Of a stretch of 53,857 nucleotides of DNA, positions 27,017 through 36,347 are shown one piece after another. Every line of letters starts with the position of its first letter. The stretch's first letter is position 1. Where the stretch lies: assembly GCA_936941155.1 (NCBI GenBank), contig CAKZJE010000120.1, forward strand, positions 1 through 53,857. Direction: 5' to 3'. Below the pieces are notes generated by a model. It was not told the origin of the DNA. It saw only the letters and a list, made by a program, of their open reading frames with translations, and did no database searches. A program made the translations under genes and the position numbers. The DNA is from an uncultured Methylomonas sp. (GTDB taxonomy: Bacteria > Pseudomonadota > Gammaproteobacteria > Methylococcales > Methylomonadaceae).

Positions 27017-27093
27017 TGGTGGCGATGGGTGGAATCGAACCACCAACCTCGGGGTTATGAATCCCGCGCTCTAACCGATTGAGCTACATTGCC
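27017..27093 (-). tRNA. tRNA-Met (CAT), elongator type
   Basis: A 77-base cloverleaf with encoded CCA and anticodon loop TTCATAA. The D stem, T stem (GGTGG/CCACC) and GGTTCGATTCC loop are good. Two A-C mismatches appear, at acceptor pair 4-69 and anticodon-stem pair 31-39. A CAU anticodon could also be tRNA-Ile2, but the body resembles elongator Met. Confidence 0.9.
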
Positions 27094-27122
27094 TTATAGG
27101 ATGGGTCTGTAAAAGAGCGGGC

Positions 27123-27151
27123 ATTATAGATGTTCAACTTCACTTTGTCAA
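27123..27151 (-). promoter_or_regulatory. Consensus sigma-70 promoter of tRNA-Met
   Basis: TTGACA (27146-27151) and TATAAT (27123-27128) are separated by exactly 17 bases on the minus strand. The -35 box overlaps the ychF stop codon. Confidence 0.85.
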
Positions 27152-28239
27152 ACATTAAATCTAAAATGCACGACATCACCATCTTTTACCAGATACTCTT
27201 TTCCTTCTAAACGCCATTTTCCTGCATCTTTTGCGCCTTGCTCGCCTTTATTATCAATAAAATCTTGATAAGAAATAATTTCAGCACGAATAAAGCCGCG
27301 TTCAAAATCGGTATGAATAACACCTGCGGCTTGTGGCGCAGTCGCTCCATTAGGAATTGTCCACGCTCTAACTTCTTTAACGCCTGCGGTAAAATAGGTT
27401 GATAAATTCAATAACTTATACGCAGCCCGCACCACGCGATTTAAACCCGGCTCAGTCAATCCTAAATCATCCATAAACTCTTGCCGCTCATCATCGTCCA
27501 ATTGCACAATTTCAGCTTCAATCGCAGCACACACCGGCACAACACTTGCGCCTTCCTTTGTTGCAAACTCTATCACCTGATCCAATAACGGATTATTTTC
27601 AAATCCATCATCTTGTACATTCGCAACATACAGGGTCGGCTTAATTGTAATCAAACATAACTCTTTGATTAACTTAACTTCATCTTCAGACAAGCCCAAA
27701 GTCCGCACCGGCTCGGCTTTATCCAAATGCACCGCAACTTTTTCAAGCACCAGCTTTCTAGCCAACTCATCTTTATTGCCCGATTTAGACATTTTTGCCG
27801 CTTTCTGCAACGCCCGCTCCACCGAAGCCATATCTGCTAATGCCAATTCAGTGTTAATCACTTCAATATCATCCAAAGGATGAACTTTGCCAGCCACATG
27901 AATCACATTATTGTCTTCAAAACAACGTACCACATGCACAATCGCATCGGTTTCACGAATATTGCCCAAAAACTGATTGCCCAAGCCCTCGCCTTTTGAA
28001 GCACCCGCCACCAATCCTGCAATATCCACAAACTCAATCGTAGTCGGCAAAATCCGCTCAGGCTTCACAATTTTTGCCAATTCATCCATCCGCAAATCAG
28101 GCACAGGCACTACGCCCACATTGGGGTCTATCGTGCAAAAAGGATAATTCTCAGCCGCAATTTTTGCTTTAGTAAGTGCATTAAACAAAGTTGATTTACC
28201 CACGTTTGGTAAGCCAACAATTCCACAATGAAGTGCCAT
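27148..28239 (-). CDS. ychF: Ribosome-binding ATPase YchF
   Basis: A 363-residue Obg-family P-loop protein that prefers ATP. It has G1 [11 protein letters not shown] (K15), the [20 protein letters not shown] switch region, a helical insert, and a C-terminal TGS domain ([24 protein letters not shown]). The frame extends 40 codons further upstream, but the chosen ATG gives exactly the family length; the upstream codons look non-coding. The ribosome site is weak. The tRNA-Met promoter overlaps its 3' end. Confidence 0.97.
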   Translation of the reverse strand: MALHCGIVGLPNVGKSTLFNALTKAKIAAENYPFCTIDPNVGVVPVPDLRMDELAKIVKPERILPTTIEFVDIAGLVAGASKGEGLGNQFLGNIRETDAIVHVVRCFEDNNVIHVAGKVHPLDDIEVINTELALADMASVERALQKAAKMSKSGNKDELARKLVLEKVAVHLDKAEPVRTLGLSEDEVKLIKELCLITIKPTLYVANVQDDGFENNPLLDQVIEFATKEGASVVPVCAAIEAEIVQLDDDERQEFMDDLGLTEPGLNRVVRAAYKLLNLSTYFTAGVKEVRAWTIPNGATAPQAAGVIHTDFERGFIRAEIISYQDFIDNKGEQGAKDAGKWRLEGKEYLVKDGDVVHFRFNV

Positions 28240-28625
28240 AAGGGTCTCTATAGTCTCAGTTTTTAAAAAATTTAATAACGCAGTTAAGTGCTTGTGCTTA
28301 AATATTCGTTTTAGATAGGTATACTTGCAGATTCTTAATGAATTTAAGATGCCAGCCATCTAAAAGTTTTTAGCCGCACCTTGCATAAAACATCAAAAGT
28401 TAAGATTGATTATACAATACTTACCACTTGAAGTAGGAAAAACACTCGCAATCGCAGCCATCTCGACTTTTAACACCAAAACTAACAAACAACTTAAGAA
28501 AAACCTCTAAAAATAACCATTTTGCTATAATACCCTCTCTTAAATAGGGAATAATTTCTCTCTAATGGTTAATTACAAAGCTTATTTAGGTCAAAAATCT
28601 AATAAGACTTAATGGAAATGTATCA
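28240..28625. other. Divergent intergenic region between ychF and the PilZ-like gene
   Basis: About 386 bases without a credible gene. It contains an extended -10 element (TGCTATAAT, 28523-28531) facing right, about 95 bases before the next gene; no clear -35 box precedes it. No repeat family occurs here. Confidence 0.5.
28523..28531 (+). promoter_or_regulatory. Extended -10 promoter element
   Basis: TGCTATAAT fits the extended -10 consensus exactly. It would serve the gene at 28626. Confidence 0.4.
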
Positions 28626-30227
28626 ATGAGTTCTAACATACAAAACACAGAATCAAATTTTCTATTTAAAGGACAAAAGCAAGAATTTTTGGATTGGCTG
28701 GAATCTTTAAGAATTTCAAAATATTGGTTAGATACGATGACGCACGAGGAAAGCTATGCGTTGTGTAAAGAAATTAACCAAGTATTAAAAAAATTTAAAG
28801 AACTTGAGTTAGTTGAAAAAGAAAAATTGTTTTCTTTAATTGAAATCAATTCTTCTTTGCAAGAAATTTATGAAAAACTACACATAAGCTATTTAAACAG
28901 CAAAATTCCATTGCATAAAAATCAACAAAAAACTGTTGATCTTATTATTGATACTTATATGGAAGTGGCTCGTGCTTATTATGGAATCATGCTGACTAAT
29001 AAAATAGCAGAAGAGCAACTTTCTGAGCAGTTTTTGGGGTTAACTGCGTGTAAAGGATTGCAAGGACTCGGTATCGTTTTTTTAACAGCAGCAGAAAAAT
29101 ATACTAATCCACCTAAAGGATTTTGGTTATTATGTTATCAACTCTTTAAGTTATCTGACGAATATAAACTATTAGACAATAAAATAAAAATTGATAATAG
29201 TATTTATTCTGTCGCTGTATTATTTAAACAACTTATTGTATTTTATATTATTGATAAAAACCAACTATCCGCTAAAGAAAATAGCGATATTTTTCAAGTA
29301 TTGTTACGCGGGATTAATTATATTCAAAGTTATGCTTTAGCAATTATTGATATGAATTTTGACAGTGAAGTTTTTGGATTTTGTTTGCAGCATGATGAAG
29401 CACCTACAACTCAAATAACTGACGACTTAGAATCTCCTGAATTTGTAAAATATATAGAAAAATATGAAGTTATCAAAATCATACAGTTTCTATTGCGGGA
29501 AGCAAAAGAGCCTTCAGAACGAAATTTAGTTAGTCCTGATGTTTTTTCGCGGATTCTTACCACATTAGAGCATCAAAAACACAAGCGGCAACGGCGGATT
29601 AGCAAACAATATAATTGCAGCGCGGTTGTTGGAATTATTAGTTTAATTGAGTTTTTACAAGATAAAGAAGGAAAAAAAGAGGCGACTACGCCTGTTAAAA
29701 AAGTCAACGAACCAACCGATGATTTTGAGAGTTTTCAATTAATATTAGATTGGGATTGTGAAAAGGAATTGAATGATGATAACTACATGGTTGAAAATTT
29801 ACATATTGTAGATAGCAGCATGAATGGTTATGGTGTGTCTTGGGAAGGAACTTCTGTTGGAAAATTACAAATAGGTGAAGTCATAGGGGTTATTCCAGAC
29901 TTTAATTCAACTGCAAAAAAAATTGAAGTTGGTTTAATTAGGCGAATTAAAATTATTGATAATCATGTGATATTTGGCATTCAATTAATTGGTTTAGAAT
30001 CCACTTTGATTTATATTGAGCGCGAAAATAAAAAAACAGAAAATGAATGGGTTATTTTTTTATTTGGCTCTCCTAATTATGATGTCGGAATTTTAGTTCA
30101 TAAAGATCGTGATTACCAAATGGGCGAGAATATTTTTGTGTTGACTAATGGTAAGAGAATTCCTTGTCAATTAGGGGAAGTATTAAATTCAACCCCTTTA
30201 GTGGAACATATTACATTGTGTTATTAG
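28626..30227 (+). CDS. Unrecognised protein with a PilZ-like C-terminal domain
   Basis: A 533-residue cytoplasmic protein with no signal peptide or membrane helix. I do not recognise the first 370 residues, which are mostly helical. The last 150 (from about 380) read like a PilZ domain: HIVDSSMNGYGVSWEG corresponds to the DxSxxG part, followed by LQIGEVIGVI, KKIEVGLIRRIKI and VIFGIQLIGLE. The upstream RxxxR of c-di-GMP-binding PilZ domains is only suggested by the basic KHKRQRRISKQ at about residue 320, separated from the domain, so ligand binding is doubtful. It stands alone between ychF and repeats. A regulator of surface behaviour or c-di-GMP response is possible but not shown. Confidence 0.6.
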   Translation: MSSNIQNTESNFLFKGQKQEFLDWLESLRISKYWLDTMTHEESYALCKEINQVLKKFKELELVEKEKLFSLIEINSSLQEIYEKLHISYLNSKIPLHKNQQKTVDLIIDTYMEVARAYYGIMLTNKIAEEQLSEQFLGLTACKGLQGLGIVFLTAAEKYTNPPKGFWLLCYQLFKLSDEYKLLDNKIKIDNSIYSVAVLFKQLIVFYIIDKNQLSAKENSDIFQVLLRGINYIQSYALAIIDMNFDSEVFGFCLQHDEAPTTQITDDLESPEFVKYIEKYEVIKIIQFLLREAKEPSERNLVSPDVFSRILTTLEHQKHKRQRRISKQYNCSAVVGIISLIEFLQDKEGKKEATTPVKKVNEPTDDFESFQLILDWDCEKELNDDNYMVENLHIVDSSMNGYGVSWEGTSVGKLQIGEVIGVIPDFNSTAKKIEVGLIRRIKIIDNHVIFGIQLIGLESTLIYIERENKKTENEWVIFLFGSPNYDVGILVHKDRDYQMGENIFVLTNGKRIPCQLGEVLNSTPLVEHITLCY

Positions 30228-30244
30228 GTGGTTAATGTTTTTTT

Positions 30245-30288
30245 GTAGGTGCGACAAATTCCCATTGTTCGAATAAATTCGAACCTAC
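30245..30288. repeat. GTAGGT-type imperfect palindrome
   Basis: GTAGGTGCGACAAATT faces AATTCGAACCTAC around a 15-base centre. It begins 17 bases after a stop codon. Confidence 0.5.
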
Positions 30289-30330
30289 AGATGCTTTATT
30301 ACATGACTAAAGTTGCTTAAACGATTATCG

Positions 30331-30356
30331 GAGTCAAAAATCGTGATTTTTGACTC
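30331..30356. repeat. Palindrome beside family 1 copy D
   Basis: GAGTCAAAAATC and its inverse are separated by GT. Layout (12-13-base arms, 2-base centre, a family 1 element after it) matches 25249-25276. Confidence 0.7.
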
Positions 30357-30378
30357 ATTTTATTTGCTGCACTGCTCT

Positions 30379-30416
30379 AAATTTTTTCAAGACGACCAGT
30401 CGTCTTAAAAATTTTT
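30379..30416. repeat. Palindromic element family 1, copy D
   Basis: Core AAGACGACCAGTCGTCTT with arms AAATTTTTT and AAAAATTTTT. It begins 22 bases after the palindrome at 30331-30356. Confidence 0.8.
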
Positions 30417-30467
30417 GCAGCAACTTCTGTTTGAAACCTTTTTTGTACCGTGCGTAACATCCGCTAC

Positions 30468-33400
30468 TTATTTTTGAAACTTGCCATAACGTAATAACAA
30501 AGTCGGTAACAGTAATAAATTCAACACAGTCGACGAAGCTAAACCGCCAATAATAATCGCCGCCATTGGCCCCATAATTTCTCGTCCGGGATTGTCACTA
30601 TTAAACGCAATCGGAAACATTGCCAATGCAGTGACTAACGCCGTCATCAAAATAGACGGCAACCGCTCCTGCGCCCCCTGAATTGCCGTCGCCATATTCC
30701 AGCTTTTGCCTTCAATTTCCACCAAATGCTGATAATGCGACAACAACATAATGCTATTGCGCACGGTGATTCCAAACAGCGTCACGAATCCCACCACCGA
30801 ACCCACCGATAATGTCGCTCCGGTGAGCAATACCGCCGCCACGCCACCGACCAAAGCAAACGGCAAATTCACCAAGGTCAGCAACATATTTCGCAATGAG
30901 CCAATCGCCAAATAAATAAAAATCAACACGCCCGCGCCGGCCAGCAGCGAATGCAAAATCAAATCGAGCCGCGCTTGCGCTTGTTCAACCGCTGCGCCTG
31001 TGAACTCAGGATAACTATCCGCAGAAAACGGCACTTCTTTGAAAACGCGCTGTTTTAATTCGCGCATAAACTCATCCAAATCACGTTTTTCCACATTCGC
31101 AGTCACAGTTTGTTTACGTTGCGCCCCTTGATGCAAAATATTGTAACGACCTTCCGTATGGCGAATATCTGCCAATTGCTCCAATTTAATTAAGTTTCCG
31201 TCTTCCGTGCGAATTAATAACTCACCCAGCGCGTCCGGTTGTCGTTTCAATTCAGGACTCAACGTTACCGCCACATCGTATAAACGATTGCCGTGCAGAT
31301 TTTTTCCCACAATTTTCCCAGCGTAAGCGGTTTGCAAAGTGTTGATAACTTGCTCAGGTCGCACGCCCCAGAAATTGAGCTGTTCAAGATTCAACGCGAC
31401 ATCTAACACCGGAGTAGCGGGGGGAGAACGGAGTTGCACATCGGTCGCGCCAGTCATGTCATTGAGAATATCGGCAATTGCTTGCGCTTTGCTATCTAAC
31501 TGATTCAAATCATTGCCATAAATATTAATCACCACAGCTGCGGTGTAGCCCGAAATCGTTTCATCCACGCGCTCAATTAAAAAAGTATTCGCCTCAAACA
31601 AAATCCCTGGAAACTTGCCTAAAATCGCGCGTAATTGTTGCAAAATCTGTTGCTGTTGCTTGCCAGAACTGGGTTTTAGGCGGATTTCGTATTCGCTGTA
31701 ATGGCTGCCATAAGTATCCGCGCCCCGTTCTGCGCGTCCTGCCCATTGCGAAACTGATTCTACGCCGGCGATTTTTTTAAATTGCGCGGTTAAATGGCTG
31801 CCGATGCGCAAGGATTCTGCCAATGAGGTGCCGGGAATGCTGGTGGTGTGGACGATGTAATGACCTTCGCGCAGTTCGGGTAAAAATTTGCTGTCCAAGG
31901 TGAAAAAGGCGGATAAACCCGCGACACAAATGACAATGCTGAATGTCATCACCAAAATAAAATGTCGCGATACGAAGGTTAATAAGCGTTGATAAATAGG
32001 TTTCAGCCAGCGAATTAAGGGCGGGTCTTGCGAATCTAGGACTGCCAGTCCTTTAAAGGACTGGCAGTCCTGCTTACCTTTCCCCAGCAACACATAACAC
32101 AACGCCGGAGTCAGTGTCAGAGCAACAAGCAGCGACATCAAAATCGCCAAAATATACGAAAAACCCAACGGTGAAAATAATCGCCCCGCCACGCCGCCTA
32201 AGGTTAATAACGGCACAAACACCAAAGCGACAATAAAACTCGCATAAACCACCGAGCTGCGCACTTCCATTGAAGCATCGAAAACCACACTCGCAATTGC
32301 ACGCGGCATTTCTAAAAATTGATTTTCTCGCAAACGCCGAAATATATTTTCCGTATCAATAATTGCATCGTCCACCACTTCACCCAGCGCAATCGCTAAA
32401 CCGCCCAAAACCATGATATTTAAGTTAATTCCGCTTTCTAATAACACAATCACCGCCGTCATTAACGACAATGGAATCGCCACCGCAGAAATAAATGCGG
32501 TGCGAAAGTTGAACAAAAACAGATACAAAATAATCATCACAAATAAGCCGCCCATCAATAAATGACTGGAAAGATTGCTGACTGAAGTTTCGATATAATC
32601 CGCTGGACGAAATAAATGTGAATAAAAATCAATATCTTGCTTTTTAAACAGCGGGTTAAATTCGGCTAACGTTTGTTCTGCTGCTTTTGATACTGACAAG
32701 GTATTCGCGCCATATTGCCCAATCACCATCAGCACAATCCCTTGTTTGCCCATGATTTGCGCCGCGCCAATCGGCGGTTCGGGCGCGTAAGCAATATGTG
32801 CCACATCGCCTAAAGTAATATTTTGCCCGTGCGCACGTTTCACGATAATGGTTTGCAACTGTTCCGGCGTGGAAGGTTGCCCAGTTGTTGTTAGGGTAAA
32901 GCGTTGATTGCTGTTTTCGACAAAACCGCTGCCTTGAATATCACCTGCTTGCGCTGCTGCGTTCACCACATCATCTACTGATAAATCAAAGCGTTGCAAT
33001 TGCTGCGGATTGATTTGTACTTGCAATTGCTGCACGTCACCGCCAAACACATTCACATCCGCCACGCCCGGCACAGCCAATAAACGCGGCACGAGCGTCC
33101 AATCCACCAAGCTGCGCAATTCCATTAAACTTTTGCTGTCAGAACTTAAACCCAGCGTTAAAACCGTTGCCGAAGAGGAAGACATTGGCAACGGTACCGG
33201 CGAAGCTGCCACGCCAGCAGGTAATTGTGTCGCGAGGCTGGCAAGCCGTTCACTGACCAGTTGCCGATTGCGATAAACGTCGCTGTGTTCGTCGAAAATC
33301 ACCGTAACAATGGATAAACCTTGAATAGATTCGGAGCGAATGGTTTTTAAACCAATTACGCCGCTTAATTGCGCTTCGATTTTGTGCGTGACTAAAATTT

Positions 33401-33584
33401 CCACTTGTTCGGCAGAAAGCCCGCTCGCTTCCGTTTGAATGATGACTTGTTTGGGCGAAAATTCGGGGAAAATATCTAAGCCGGCGGTGGAAAAACGATA
33501 GCTGCCGTAGCAAAGCAGGAGTAAAGCGAGGGCGATGACTACGCCGTAAAAGCGGATGGAAAAGCGAACTAGGAGCGAAAGCAT
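30468..33584 (-). CDS. RND efflux permease, heavy-metal (CusA/CzcA-like) type
   Basis: A 1038-residue, 12-helix inner-membrane pump subunit driven by protons. The start, with FAIDIFPEFSPK-like TAGLDIFPEFSPKQV, and paired periplasmic domains are typical of the HME branch. TM4 carries acidic residues in GEVVDDAIIDTENIFRRL. The usual membrane-fusion and outer-membrane partners are not beside it: upstream is an HTH-GTPase gene on the other strand, downstream the PilZ-like gene. A 32-base palindrome is translated in the cytoplasmic loop after the first half (peptide CQSFKGLAVLDS). Export of metal ions is likely, but the substrate cannot be read from sequence. Confidence 0.88.
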   Translation of the reverse strand: MLSLLVRFSIRFYGVVIALALLLLCYGSYRFSTAGLDIFPEFSPKQVIIQTEASGLSAEQVEILVTHKIEAQLSGVIGLKTIRSESIQGLSIVTVIFDEHSDVYRNRQLVSERLASLATQLPAGVAASPVPLPMSSSSATVLTLGLSSDSKSLMELRSLVDWTLVPRLLAVPGVADVNVFGGDVQQLQVQINPQQLQRFDLSVDDVVNAAAQAGDIQGSGFVENSNQRFTLTTTGQPSTPEQLQTIIVKRAHGQNITLGDVAHIAYAPEPPIGAAQIMGKQGIVLMVIGQYGANTLSVSKAAEQTLAEFNPLFKKQDIDFYSHLFRPADYIETSVSNLSSHLLMGGLFVMIILYLFLFNFRTAFISAVAIPLSLMTAVIVLLESGINLNIMVLGGLAIALGEVVDDAIIDTENIFRRLRENQFLEMPRAIASVVFDASMEVRSSVVYASFIVALVFVPLLTLGGVAGRLFSPLGFSYILAILMSLLVALTLTPALCYVLLGKGKQDCQSFKGLAVLDSQDPPLIRWLKPIYQRLLTFVSRHFILVMTFSIVICVAGLSAFFTLDSKFLPELREGHYIVHTTSIPGTSLAESLRIGSHLTAQFKKIAGVESVSQWAGRAERGADTYGSHYSEYEIRLKPSSGKQQQQILQQLRAILGKFPGILFEANTFLIERVDETISGYTAAVVINIYGNDLNQLDSKAQAIADILNDMTGATDVQLRSPPATPVLDVALNLEQLNFWGVRPEQVINTLQTAYAGKIVGKNLHGNRLYDVAVTLSPELKRQPDALGELLIRTEDGNLIKLEQLADIRHTEGRYNILHQGAQRKQTVTANVEKRDLDEFMRELKQRVFKEVPFSADSYPEFTGAAVEQAQARLDLILHSLLAGAGVLIFIYLAIGSLRNMLLTLVNLPFALVGGVAAVLLTGATLSVGSVVGFVTLFGITVRNSIMLLSHYQHLVEIEGKSWNMATAIQGAQERLPSILMTALVTALAMFPIAFNSDNPGREIMGPMAAIIIGGLASSTVLNLLLLPTLLLRYGKFQK
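32039..32070. repeat. Perfect 32-bp palindrome inside the RND gene
   Basis: GGACTGCCAGTCCTTT and its inverse with no spacer. It is in frame and adds a short peptide to a cytoplasmic loop. The same core (GACTGCCAGTCCTT) is at 37392-37425. Confidence 0.9.
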
Positions 33585-33660
33585 GGATTTTTTTGATGGT
33601 CGAAAAAACGCTATATTCTACCTGAGTCAGCAAAATCGGCGTGGATGTTGTGGTCGGGTG

Positions 33661-33697
33661 AAATTTTTTAAGACGACCGGTCATCTGGAAAAAATTT
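33661..33697. repeat. Palindromic element family 1, copy E
   Basis: Core AAGACGACCGGTCATCT with arms AAATTTTTT and AAAAAATTT. It is in the divergent gap between the RND and HTH-GTPase genes. This 294-base gap shows no other element. Confidence 0.75.
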
Positions 33698-33878
33698 GCC
33701 GTAAAACTATTACCCGTAGAATGCAGCTAACGTAACGAAGCGTATCGCAGCGCGATGTTTTTTGTATTTTTAATACAGACAAAATACGTTTATTTGTCAT
33801 TTATGATTGCAATCATAAAATATATTACTATAATGTAATTTAACTTAAATGCGATTCATTAAAATAACGGAGCAAATC

Positions 33879-35996
33879 ATGAGTGCAAACAACGAAATTA
33901 GTCCTATTGAAATAGGTAACTTTATTGGTCAAATCAGAGAGCAAGCTGGAATGAAGCAGGCTGAATTAGCAAAAAAAATCACATGGAGTCCTGCAATGCT
34001 TTCGCGTATCGAGTTAGGCGACCGTTCATTATCGCCTGATGAGTTACAAATCATTGTAGAAGCGATTAATACACCAGAAGCCTTACGTTTATCAGAAGTA
34101 TTACAACGGCAATGGTTAGTTTTACCTAGACCACCGTTAAATCATCCAGACCAAGAAATACTTTGGGAGGCTGAGAAAACAGCACAAGAACTCGTTGAAT
34201 TATCTGAACAACCGGACACTAAACAAGCATTTCAAAAGCGTTTGCAAAAATATATAGACGACATCAAAAGCAATACTGCGTGTTTACTAAAGCAAGAGCA
34301 TCAAATCGCTTTTATTGGTGAAGTTGGTATTGGTAAATCAACCGCAATTTGCAAATTGGCTAATTTAACCATTCCTAATTCTAGCGGTAATTTTGATACT
34401 GTTTTACAAACTGGTTCGGGCTATATCACTGTTTGTGAAGTCCATTTGCTAACAGGCGCGGAATATGAAATCAGAATTGAGCCATGTACAGAAGATGAAA
34501 TTCGCAATCATGTCCACGACTTTGTAGGAGTTTTATTAAAATCAGATGAATCTCAGGGCATTTCTAAAGAGATAGGTCGTGCATTACGAAATATGTCTAG
34601 TTTAACCAGTCGTGAAGAAGAAATTGATGGTAAAAAAATTCGTATCGATAAAGCAAAAGAATTGGCGCAAAAAATTACTGAAGAGCGTGATTTAGTTATC
34701 GAAATTATGTCCCGTATGGAACTGCCTAAAAGGGATAGTAGAAGTATTGCCTATCACAGCAGCACAGGTAAGCCTCCCTTAAAATGGCTGAAGGACACAT
34801 TTGAAGCTATTAATAACGGTCGTCATCCTGATTTCACTCTGCCTAAACGTATCGAAGTTGTAGTAAGGGATGCTTTGTTGGAGCATGAAGAATGTTGGGT
34901 GCGCGTTATTGACACTAAAGGTATTGATCCCAAAGAAACAGCCGCTAGAGCCGACTTAGAAAATCATTTGTATGATTTGCATACAATTACCGTTTTATGT
35001 TCTGGTTTTTATAATGCTCCAGCAACAAATTTATATCAGTTATTGGAAAGAGCGAAAGATGTTGGTATTCAAGTTCAAGATTTAGAACTTAACTCGTCTT
35101 TACTTGTATTGCCACAAAGAGGTCAGGCATTAAAAGAAAGATATGACTCAGGTGAAGATGTTGAATCTGATAAAGAAGGTTGTGAATTAAAAAAAATAAC
35201 TGTGGAAGATGCTTTGCAACCTTTAGGTTTCAAACAATTCCCAATTCACTTCTTTGATTCTTATCAAGATGACGTAACAGAATTGAAAGACTTCCTTGGA
35301 GAACGTTTAACGGCTGTGCGTGATTCATTTCGGCACAGACTAGATAGTACGATTGAGGATAGTAAAAGTTTATTGGCAAATCAGGGGCAAGAACAAGTTC
35401 GAGCTGTCATTCGTAATGCAGAAAAACTAATCGAAAACTGGTTAAAAGAGCATGAAGCGTTAGCTCCTGTCTATATTAATGTCCATGATGACTTATTGAG
35501 AGTAATGAATGGAACACACGCAAGAACAATTAGAGCAAGTGTTTGGCGCAAAGGAGATTGGTACAACTTAAATTATTGTTATCACTTAGGTTATGGTTCA
35601 CGCCTACTTGCCAATAGGCAACTTGAACAAAACATCTCCTATTTTAAAGACTTCTGTAATACATTAAGTAATAACCCTGAATATTCAGATGCTCAGAATT
35701 TTATCCGTCAAGCTGAAAATACACTTTTCTCTGCTTTTCAAAGTTTGCTTACCAAAGCTGATTCTACAGGCAAAACTTATTTTAGTAGCGAGTTAGCATC
35801 AGAGAATGCTATGCAGTTGTGGAATCAATGTTGGGCTGAATACGGTACGGGTTATAGAAACCGCATTGTCGGACATAATAGAGATTGGTTTAACGAAGAA
35901 ACAACTAAAAAATTGGAACAAGACATTCGCTCTCTTATTGGAAAAGAATGGGAAGCGGCTCTCAACAAAGTTCGTGAACTAATGGAAACGGAATAG
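33879..35996 (+). CDS. XRE helix-turn-helix fused to a dynamin-like GTPase
   Basis: A 705-residue protein. Residues about 12-70 are an XRE-type HTH (IREQAGMKQAELAKKITWSPAMLSRIELGDRSLS). From about 140 a P-loop GTPase begins: Walker A GEVGIGKST with K153, and G3-like VIDTKGID with D345. Long helical regions lie between and after (about 480-700), as in dynamin-like and other large GTPases. The start was set at the ATG with ACGGAG before it; an ATG 30 bases upstream lacks one. HTH and GTPase in one chain suggest DNA-linked or self-regulated defence or stress response, by analogy with dynamin-like antiphage proteins; this is inference. It is followed by a terminator shared with two downstream cassettes. 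Confidence 0.75.
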   Translation: MSANNEISPIEIGNFIGQIREQAGMKQAELAKKITWSPAMLSRIELGDRSLSPDELQIIVEAINTPEALRLSEVLQRQWLVLPRPPLNHPDQEILWEAEKTAQELVELSEQPDTKQAFQKRLQKYIDDIKSNTACLLKQEHQIAFIGEVGIGKSTAICKLANLTIPNSSGNFDTVLQTGSGYITVCEVHLLTGAEYEIRIEPCTEDEIRNHVHDFVGVLLKSDESQGISKEIGRALRNMSSLTSREEEIDGKKIRIDKAKELAQKITEERDLVIEIMSRMELPKRDSRSIAYHSSTGKPPLKWLKDTFEAINNGRHPDFTLPKRIEVVVRDALLEHEECWVRVIDTKGIDPKETAARADLENHLYDLHTITVLCSGFYNAPATNLYQLLERAKDVGIQVQDLELNSSLLVLPQRGQALKERYDSGEDVESDKEGCELKKITVEDALQPLGFKQFPIHFFDSYQDDVTELKDFLGERLTAVRDSFRHRLDSTIEDSKSLLANQGQEQVRAVIRNAEKLIENWLKEHEALAPVYINVHDDLLRVMNGTHARTIRASVWRKGDWYNLNYCYHLGYGSRLLANRQLEQNISYFKDFCNTLSNNPEYSDAQNFIRQAENTLFSAFQSLLTKADSTGKTYFSSELASENAMQLWNQCWAEYGTGYRNRIVGHNRDWFNEETTKKLEQDIRSLIGKEWEAALNKVRELMETE

Positions 35997-36046
35997 CAAG
36001 TAGCCCGCATGAAATAAAATGAAATGCGGGAAAAACGCGATAAAAC

Positions 36047-36082
36047 AAAACCGCCCTTGAGGAAACTTAAGGGCGGTTTTTT
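36047..36082 (+). terminator. Shared hairpin terminator, copy 1
   Basis: AAAACCGCCCTT and AAGGGCGGTTTTTT enclose GAGGAAACTT. Strong stem and T-run, about 50 bases after the HTH-GTPase. The sequence is repeated at 36604 and 37282. Confidence 0.9.
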
Positions 36083-36122
36083 GTTACACTGGCAAATGAA
36101 CTTGAATTAAAGAAAAAAGCCG

Positions 36123-36347
36123 ATGAAAATTTTAGGTGACATATCGGCGATTGAAACCATTGCACAAGGAACTGGTATTCGTGAGTTAGCCTTGTTGCGG
36201 CAACGTTATGGACTAGGGAATTGGTACAAAAGAAAAGGCGTTGCAGTTGTAGAATTACCCAGTGTTGAACGGCAAATGGCTGAAATACACTGGTACGAAG
36301 CGCACGGTATCGGCAAAGTGAAAATGAAAGTAAAGAGGTGGTTATGA
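36123..36347 (+). CDS. Small conserved-type protein, first gene of a two-gene cassette
   Basis: A 74-residue protein I cannot name. It has MKILGDISAIETIAQG, a basic middle (RQRYGLGNWYKRKG), VAVVEL, and EIHWYEAHGIGKVKMKVK near the end, a pattern I have a general memory of in small proteins of cyanobacteria and sulfur bacteria, usually uncharacterised. Its stop overlaps the next start in an ATGA. The two-gene coupling, size and basic charge would suit a toxin/antitoxin-like pair. That role is not demonstrated. Confidence 0.65.
   Translation: MKILGDISAIETIAQGTGIRELALLRQRYGLGNWYKRKGVAVVELPSVERQMAEIHWYEAHGIGKVKMKVKRWL

Noticed and set aside
28240-28359. 40-codon upstream extension of ychF
   Set aside because: The shorter form has exactly the family length and typical N-terminus.
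30468-33584. Assigning cusA or czcA to the RND gene
   Set aside because: The metal cannot be read from the sequence and no partner genes are nearby to support a named system.
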